DNA from: Candidatus Accumulibacter appositus
GTDB lineage: Bacteria > Pseudomonadota > Gammaproteobacteria > Burkholderiales > Rhodocyclaceae
Reading direction: 5' to 3'
Assembly (NCBI GenBank): GCA_000585055.1
Contig: JEMX01000038.1
Location: forward strand, 1-52,888
Length of the DNA stretch: 52,888 nt
In this document: piece after piece, positions 48,940-52,888 of the stretch
How positions within the stretch are numbered: the first letter of the stretch is position 1
Layout of the letters: every line of letters starts with the position of its first letter
Translations under genes and position numbers: made by a program
Notes under the pieces: model-generated
What the model was told of the DNA's origin: nothing
Databases searched by the model: none
The model's input: the letters and a program-made list of their open reading frames with translations, nothing else

Positions 48940-49200
48940 ATGGCCATCGTGATCGAAGACATCCAGATGGAACGTTTGGCGGAAGAGATCGCCGTCGCCG
49001 AAGGCGTGACCGTCACCGAGGTATTGCGCGAGAGCCTGCTGTCGCTCGCCGGCTTGCGCGGCTTGGCCACGCGCAAGGCGCCGCTGCGTGAACGGCTGGC
49101 TGCGCTGGCGCACGAAGTCGATGCCGTGCCGGCACGCGTGCCGGCGGATACGCGTAGCGATGACGAAATACTGGGCTACAACGAGCACGGCGCATGGTGA
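48940..49200 (+). CDS. VapB-type antitoxin
   Basis: Small protein of 86 aa of the Rv0623/VapB-like antitoxin family: an N-terminal DNA-binding segment (EDIQMERLAEEIAVAEGVTV) and a C-terminal toxin-binding tail. CAGGAGAG lies 6 nt before the ATG. It overlaps the toxin gene by 7 nt. VapB would neutralise VapC and repress the pair. It lies between Tn3-type transposase debris and a resolvase, which is a known home for toxin-antitoxin modules. Confidence 0.85.
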   Translation: MAIVIEDIQMERLAEEIAVAEGVTVTEVLRESLLSLAGLRGLATRKAPLRERLAALAHEVDAVPARVPADTRSDDEILGYNEHGAW

Positions 49201-49583
49201 TCAACACCTCCGCTGTCCTGGCGTGGCTCAAGCACGAACCCGAGCGCGAACGAATCATTGCCGCGCTTGAGGCGCAGCCGGTCTGCCGCATCTCAGCGGT
49301 GAGCTTGCTCGAAGCGCATATTGTTGTGCGCGCCCGCGAGCACTCGCCCATGGTTGGCAAGCTGCAACGCTTCCTGGAGGAGATCGGCGCGGTGGTCATG
49401 CCGTTCGACGAGCGCCAGGCACGGCTTGCCGACGCGGCGTTCGTTCACTACGGCAAGGGACAGGGCCACCCGGCCCAGCTCAACTTCGGCGACTGCGCGG
49501 TCTATGCGCTGGCCAGCTCGCTTGGCGAGCCGCTGCTGTTCATCGGCAACGACTTCGCGCAGACGGACATTCAGCGATGCTGA
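49194..49583 (+). CDS. VapC-like PIN-domain toxin with altered catalytic residue
   Basis: PIN-domain RNase-like protein of 129 aa. The usual first catalytic Asp (VIDTSA) is Asn here (MVINTSAVLAWL; codon AAC). The other acidic positions are present: Glu in SAVSLLEAHIV, Asp in LNFGDCAVYALA and Asp in GNDFAQTDI. The toxin may therefore be weak or inactive. Its end overlaps the resolvase start by 7 nt, so vapB, vapC and the resolvase form one transcription unit. Confidence 0.85.
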   Translation: MVINTSAVLAWLKHEPERERIIAALEAQPVCRISAVSLLEAHIVVRAREHSPMVGKLQRFLEEIGAVVMPFDERQARLADAAFVHYGKGQGHPAQLNFGDCAVYALASSLGEPLLFIGNDFAQTDIQRC

Positions 49584-50149
49584 TCGGCTATGCGCGCGTC
49601 TCCACGCGCGACGAGAAGCCGCACCTGCAGCTCGACGCCCTGCGGCAAGCCGGTTGCGAGCGCATCTTTGAGGAAACCGCCAGCGGCGCCAAGCGCGCCC
49701 GGCCGGAATTGAAGGCAGCGCTCGACTACGTGCGCGCCGGCGACAGCCTGGTGGTTTGGAAGCTTGACCGGCTGGCGCGTTCGACGCGCCAGTTGCTGGA
49801 AACAGTCGAGGTTCTGAAGCAGCACGGCATCGGCCTGAAGATTTTGACGCAGAACATTGACACCGCCAGTGCCGGCGGGCGCCTGATCTTTACCGTGTTT
49901 TCGGCGATCGCCGAGTTCGAGCGCGAGATTATCCGCGAGCGCACGCGGGCCGGGCTGGATGCCGCGCGGTCACGAGGGCGCACCGGCGGTCGCCCCCGCG
50001 CCCTGTCAGAGAAAGATCTGAAAGAAGCGCGTGCCTTGCTGGCCGATTCCGAGATCACGGTCGAGGACGTGGCGCGTCGGCTCGGCGTGGGACCATCCAC
50101 GTTGTACCGCTACCTGCCTGCGGCACGCCATGCCGCACAGGACAACTAA
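49577..50149 (+). CDS. Serine recombinase/resolvase (Tn3 TnpR-like)
   Basis: Site-specific recombinase of 190 aa. The N-terminal catalytic domain has Ser in YARVSTRDE (residue 9) and arginines in WKLDRLARSTRQLLE. The E-helix region is FTVFSAIAEFEREIIRERT. The C-terminal helix-turn-helix is TVEDVARRLGVGPSTLYRYL. It would resolve Tn3 cointegrates at a res site, which I cannot place. The sequence looks intact, unlike the transposase remnant nearby. Confidence 0.93.
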   Translation: MLIGYARVSTRDEKPHLQLDALRQAGCERIFEETASGAKRARPELKAALDYVRAGDSLVVWKLDRLARSTRQLLETVEVLKQHGIGLKILTQNIDTASAGGRLIFTVFSAIAEFEREIIRERTRAGLDAARSRGRTGGRPRALSEKDLKEARALLADSEITVEDVARRLGVGPSTLYRYLPAARHAAQDN

Positions 50150-50190
50150 CCCTTTACAACCAAGCGGCAGCCTGAACCGGAGCAACTTGC

Positions 50191-50340
50191 ATGGCGAGAA
50201 AGCGAGACGACGAATGGACCAACGTGGAGTCCCTGATCGCGCTGCTGTCCCATGGCTATACGGACGAGGTAAGAGCCTTCACCAAGAGCATCCAGGCGAA
50301 TCCCTCGGCCGTTACCGGCTTCGAGCGGCTGTTCAAATGA
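50191..50340 (+). CDS. Small hypothetical ORF downstream of the resolvase
   Basis: An ORF of 49 codons (MARKRDDEWTNVESLIALLS ... GFERLFK) ends in TGA at 50338-50340. The same frame continues past the stop with protein-like sequence (NAEGKIDWAGTESQQVA, ARAEESAQELD), so this may be the front part of a broken gene. I recognise no family. It is probably cargo or debris of the mobile region. Confidence 0.4.
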   Translation: MARKRDDEWTNVESLIALLSHGYTDEVRAFTKSIQANPSAVTGFERLFK

Positions 50341-50490
50341 TTGAACGCCGAAGGAAAGATCGACTGGGCGGGCACCGAATCCCAGCAAGTGGCGATGGCC
50401 AGAGCCGAGGAAAGCGCCCAGGAACTGGATGCGCAAGCTGATCTGGGTCATGTCGGTCGTCGTCGGGTCCAGGCACGCCACCGAACAGTG

Positions 50491-50545
50491 GAGGCGGGGA
50501 ATTCAGGGAGCATGCTCCCTGCCCGCCGAACGATTCCGGCGTGCA
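50491..50545 (-). repeat. 55-bp dispersed repeat, copy 2
   Basis: This is the reverse complement of the repeat at 30375-30429, with 54 of 55 matches. It begins 2 bp after the stop of the AsmA-like gene, so like copy 1 it is a 3' element of the preceding gene. The inner palindrome could form a hairpin in RNA. Confidence 0.9.
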
Positions 50546-50547
50546 GT

Positions 50548-52497
50548 CTATTTGCTCTCCAGCAGCGGCGTCTTCAGCGAACCGCTGATCGAGACCGGAA
50601 TGGTCGGATCGGCATGTCCGCGCATGCGGACCTCCATGCGGCCGCGCAATTGCAGATCGCTGCTCACTTCGATCTGACCGGACGACTGCATCGTTCCGGC
50701 GTGCAGGAGCAAACGCGAGAATCGATAATGCTTGGGCGTCAGCCGGATCGCGCCGGTGAGGTTTTCGAAGCGGGTGGCACCGCCGAGCGTTGCCGGGTTC
50801 GTGGAAAAGCGCCGGACCGCCTCGGGAAGATCGATACCGCCCAGGCTACCCCTGTTGACCGTGAAATCGCCCTCCGCGTACACCGCGTGCATCAGGGTGT
50901 ACCAAGTGTTGGAGCGCGCCGAGAAGCGCAGGTCGCCGGCAAGGTCACCATCGAACTGTTCGCCGATTCCCAAGGCGGCGCCGAAGCGCTTGGCGCTGAT
51001 CCGTTCGAAGGCGATTTCGCCCATGATCGACGGCTGCCCGTCGGCGCGCAGGGTCACCGTGCCGCTGATGCGGCCGGAGAATATGCGCAAATCCATTTCG
51101 TTGATGATGAACTCCGGGCCGGCAATGTCCCCCTTGAAGTTGAAGGAGTCGAAGCGATACGGCGAATCGCGCGACGGTCGCCAGGCGCGCCCCTCCGCGA
51201 CAACGGTCAGCTTGTCGGCGACCGGCTGGGCCTCGATCTGCATACTGCGGTCAGCCGACTTCAGCGACACTGACTCCAGCAGACCGTCCGCAGAGAGGGC
51301 CAGCTCACCGCTCAAGTCGTCAAAGCCAAGCCCCGCGAAGCTGATGTCGGCGTCGCTGACGATCACGCGCTGCACAGCGAATCGGGCCGAATTGCGAGAG
51401 GTGGCCGCCGCTGCGAACATTCGCGACAGGGCGCCAAATGCTTTCGCCGACAGGTCGAGGTCGTTCAATTGCATTTCACCAAAAATGATTTTTTGCGAAA
51501 ACAGCGTGCTGACCTCTGGCCGGAGGCGCAATTCAGGGATGTGGATCTGCTCCTCGGCAGCGGCATTGCCGACGCGCACATGGGCGAGCAGCAAGGCCGG
51601 CCGTGGATAGATCGTGACCCGCATTTCTTCGACGCTGACTGTCTCGCCCGTGCTCTCCGTCAGAGCTCGTTCCACTGCGGGGAGGTAGAGTGAATACGGA
51701 AAGAACAAGGCAGCCAGGACTAGCAGAGCGCTCAGCACGGCGGCGCCGAGCATTGTCGCCATCGGCCAGGTCAGGTGTAGAGTACGGCGTCGAAGCGGCT
51801 TTAGATCGGGCCCTTCGCCCGCCCTTGCGTCGTCGCTCGCACCTCCCAGAAAGCTCCTGGCGCGATCGATAAGCGACGGAGCCTGCTCTGCAGTATTCTC
51901 CGGCAACGGCGTTGCCGCCTGAGAGACGTCGTCTTCCTTGTTGAAGAAGACGGTGCGCGACTCGGGACCGGTTACGGAACTTGTCGGGGGTGAGCTTGGA
52001 GCGGGCAGTGGTGGCGAAGACGGCAAACCGAGCGAAAACCGTTTGAGGCTTTCCTCCGGGGCAGGAACCAGCCGGCTCGTATCCGCATCCGCATCTACAT
52101 CTGCGTCCGCCTCTGCATTCGCGTCCGCGTCCGCATTCGGCACAGAGTGACGAACGGGTGGTACGTCGGCTTTCTTGCCAAATGTGGAGAATTCGGACAA
52201 GGGCTGCGCAGCCCTCTCCTTGATTTGTCGAGCCAGCCGGCGTCCACGTGCCCAAACCGAATCTTCCTCAATGCGCCTCTCGATGAAGCCATCGTTCTCG
52301 AGTTCAAGGAGTGCGCTGCGGGTGAGTTGCTCGTTGCCGGTCTTGTCGCACAATTCGGCGACGGTGGCGTTGCCGTCCACCAGAATTAGCACCATGCGAA
52401 GGTTTCTCTGGACGACTCTCGTCCGCTGCAACATGGCCTCTTCGCCGGAAGTTGTCTTAGCGTAAATCAGCTCGGATTCGATCTGCTCAGGGTCCAT
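50548..52497 (-). CDS. AsmA-like membrane protein with winged-helix-like N-terminus
   Basis: Protein of 649 aa from ATG 52497; the frame is open for another 84 codons upstream. Residues about 10-80 look like a small winged helix (RTRVVQRNLRMVLILVDG, LLELENDGFIERR). A low-complexity linker (NADADANAEADADVDADA) follows, then a Pro/Ser-rich stretch. One transmembrane helix lies near residue 255 (MLGAAVLSALLVLAALFF). The periplasmic part (about 280-645) has AsmA-type beta repeats (VRVGNAAAEEQIHIPELRLR, LFSQKIIFGEMQLNDLDLSA, ESVSLKSADRSMQIEAQPVA). AsmA proteins are linked to phospholipid transport or outer-membrane assembly. The function of this form is unknown. Confidence 0.75.
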   Translation of the reverse strand: MDPEQIESELIYAKTTSGEEAMLQRTRVVQRNLRMVLILVDGNATVAELCDKTGNEQLTRSALLELENDGFIERRIEEDSVWARGRRLARQIKERAAQPLSEFSTFGKKADVPPVRHSVPNADADANAEADADVDADADTSRLVPAPEESLKRFSLGLPSSPPLPAPSSPPTSSVTGPESRTVFFNKEDDVSQAATPLPENTAEQAPSLIDRARSFLGGASDDARAGEGPDLKPLRRRTLHLTWPMATMLGAAVLSALLVLAALFFPYSLYLPAVERALTESTGETVSVEEMRVTIYPRPALLLAHVRVGNAAAEEQIHIPELRLRPEVSTLFSQKIIFGEMQLNDLDLSAKAFGALSRMFAAAATSRNSARFAVQRVIVSDADISFAGLGFDDLSGELALSADGLLESVSLKSADRSMQIEAQPVADKLTVVAEGRAWRPSRDSPYRFDSFNFKGDIAGPEFIINEMDLRIFSGRISGTVTLRADGQPSIMGEIAFERISAKRFGAALGIGEQFDGDLAGDLRFSARSNTWYTLMHAVYAEGDFTVNRGSLGGIDLPEAVRRFSTNPATLGGATRFENLTGAIRLTPKHYRFSRLLLHAGTMQSSGQIEVSSDLQLRGRMEVRMRGHADPTIPVSISGSLKTPLLESK

Positions 52498-52812
52498 CTT
52501 CTCAGTGGCGTCGTGCTCGGCAAGGAGCAAAGGTTTTGTCGGTTCTTCCACACAAACGGCATTGTGCACCTTGTTGAGGTGCGCGGAAAGCCGGAGATCG
52601 CTTGATTGCGGGATTCCCGAGCACAATCGAGTACTCCTCACCGTAACGGCTCGCATCCGGGATCGGCCGTGCGGCGGCCGCGTGAAGTAAAGCCGCCACG
52701 CCGCAGTGGCGAGGTTGACGCTGCTTTTGGCGGTTTCGCCGCCGATCACCGCTTTGCCGTTCGCAAGAGTTGACGAGCCGCTTTCCAGTGGCTAGAATGC
52801 GCCCTCTCGTGT

Positions 52813-52888
52813 TCCTCGATAGCTCAGTTGGTAGAGCGTCGGACTGTTAATCCGTAGGTCCCTGGTTCGAGCCCAGGTCGGGGAGCCA
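52813..52888 (+). tRNA. tRNA-Asn (anticodon GTT)
   Basis: A complete 76-nt cloverleaf with encoded 3' CCA: acceptor arm TCCTCGA / TCGGGGA-type pairing, D-arm TAGCTCAGTTGGTAGAG, anticodon loop CTGTTAA with GTT at 52846-52848, and T-arm GGTTCGAGCC. It ends at the window edge. The neighbouring mobile region could have used it as an insertion target, but no duplicated end is seen. Confidence 0.95.

Overview
The window looks like chromosome of a GC-rich denitrifying betaproteobacterium, most plausibly Rhodocyclales and similar to 'Candidatus Accumulibacter'. This is inferred from gene content: a PEP-CTERM protein with a sigma-54 promoter, a DUF47-PiT phosphate uptake pair, cytochrome cd1 nitrite reductase (NirS), quinol-type NO reductase (qNOR), NsrR, hemerythrins and a SulP-STAS-cNMP transporter. 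No ribosomal RNA is present, so the taxonomy is not proven.

Region 1 (1-13.3 kb): the 3' part of a giant VCBS/cadherin-like repeat protein is followed, with a 26-nt gap and then small gaps or overlaps, by a TolC-type lipoprotein, an HlyD adaptor, a second HlyD adaptor with a GAF-like head, and an M50 zinc metalloprotease with an HlyD-like tail. The gene set resembles type I secretion, but no ABC ATPase is encoded here. It is the best candidate for an undescribed export or processing machine.

Region 2 (13.3-25.4 kb): a PEP-CTERM protein, a hemerythrin pseudogene, a SulP transporter, a sigma-54 two-component system (histidine kinase and NtrC-like regulator), and DUF47-PiT. The SulP gene and the DUF47-PiT operon lie on either side of the two-component genes. 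They carry matching promoters: a GGTGTAAC site, then 104 bp later a CATTTTGTTRCACCCC site, then 92-93 bp later an almost identical sigma-54 box. This points to one regulon for both transporters. An IS701-type transposase remnant and a strong terminator close the region.

Region 3 (25.6-38.1 kb): genes for redox and nitric oxide handling: two hemerythrins, a PAS protein, a MarR regulator, a trans-sulfuration enzyme with a 24-bp internal duplication, a PTS enzyme I gene broken near its start by a 17-bp duplication, NsrR with a perfect palindromic operator before qNOR, a ferredoxin-NADP reductase, and NirS behind an FNR/DNR-type box. Together NirS and qNOR would convert nitrite to NO and then to N2O.

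Region 4 (38.3-48.0 kb): an AT-richer EamA transporter, a stand-alone protein with a macro-like domain and a TIR domain (possible immunity effector), an RNase Z-like hydrolase, a CurA-like reductase next to an iron-type alcohol dehydrogenase, and uvrB divergent from an aromatic/aspartate aminotransferase. Several intergenic hairpin repeats recur here and in region 3.

Region 5 (48.2-52.9 kb): Tn3-family debris (a broken transposase, a VapBC pair whose VapC has Asn at the first catalytic Asp, and a resolvase), then an AsmA-like membrane protein with a winged-helix-like head, and a complete tRNA-Asn at the right edge.
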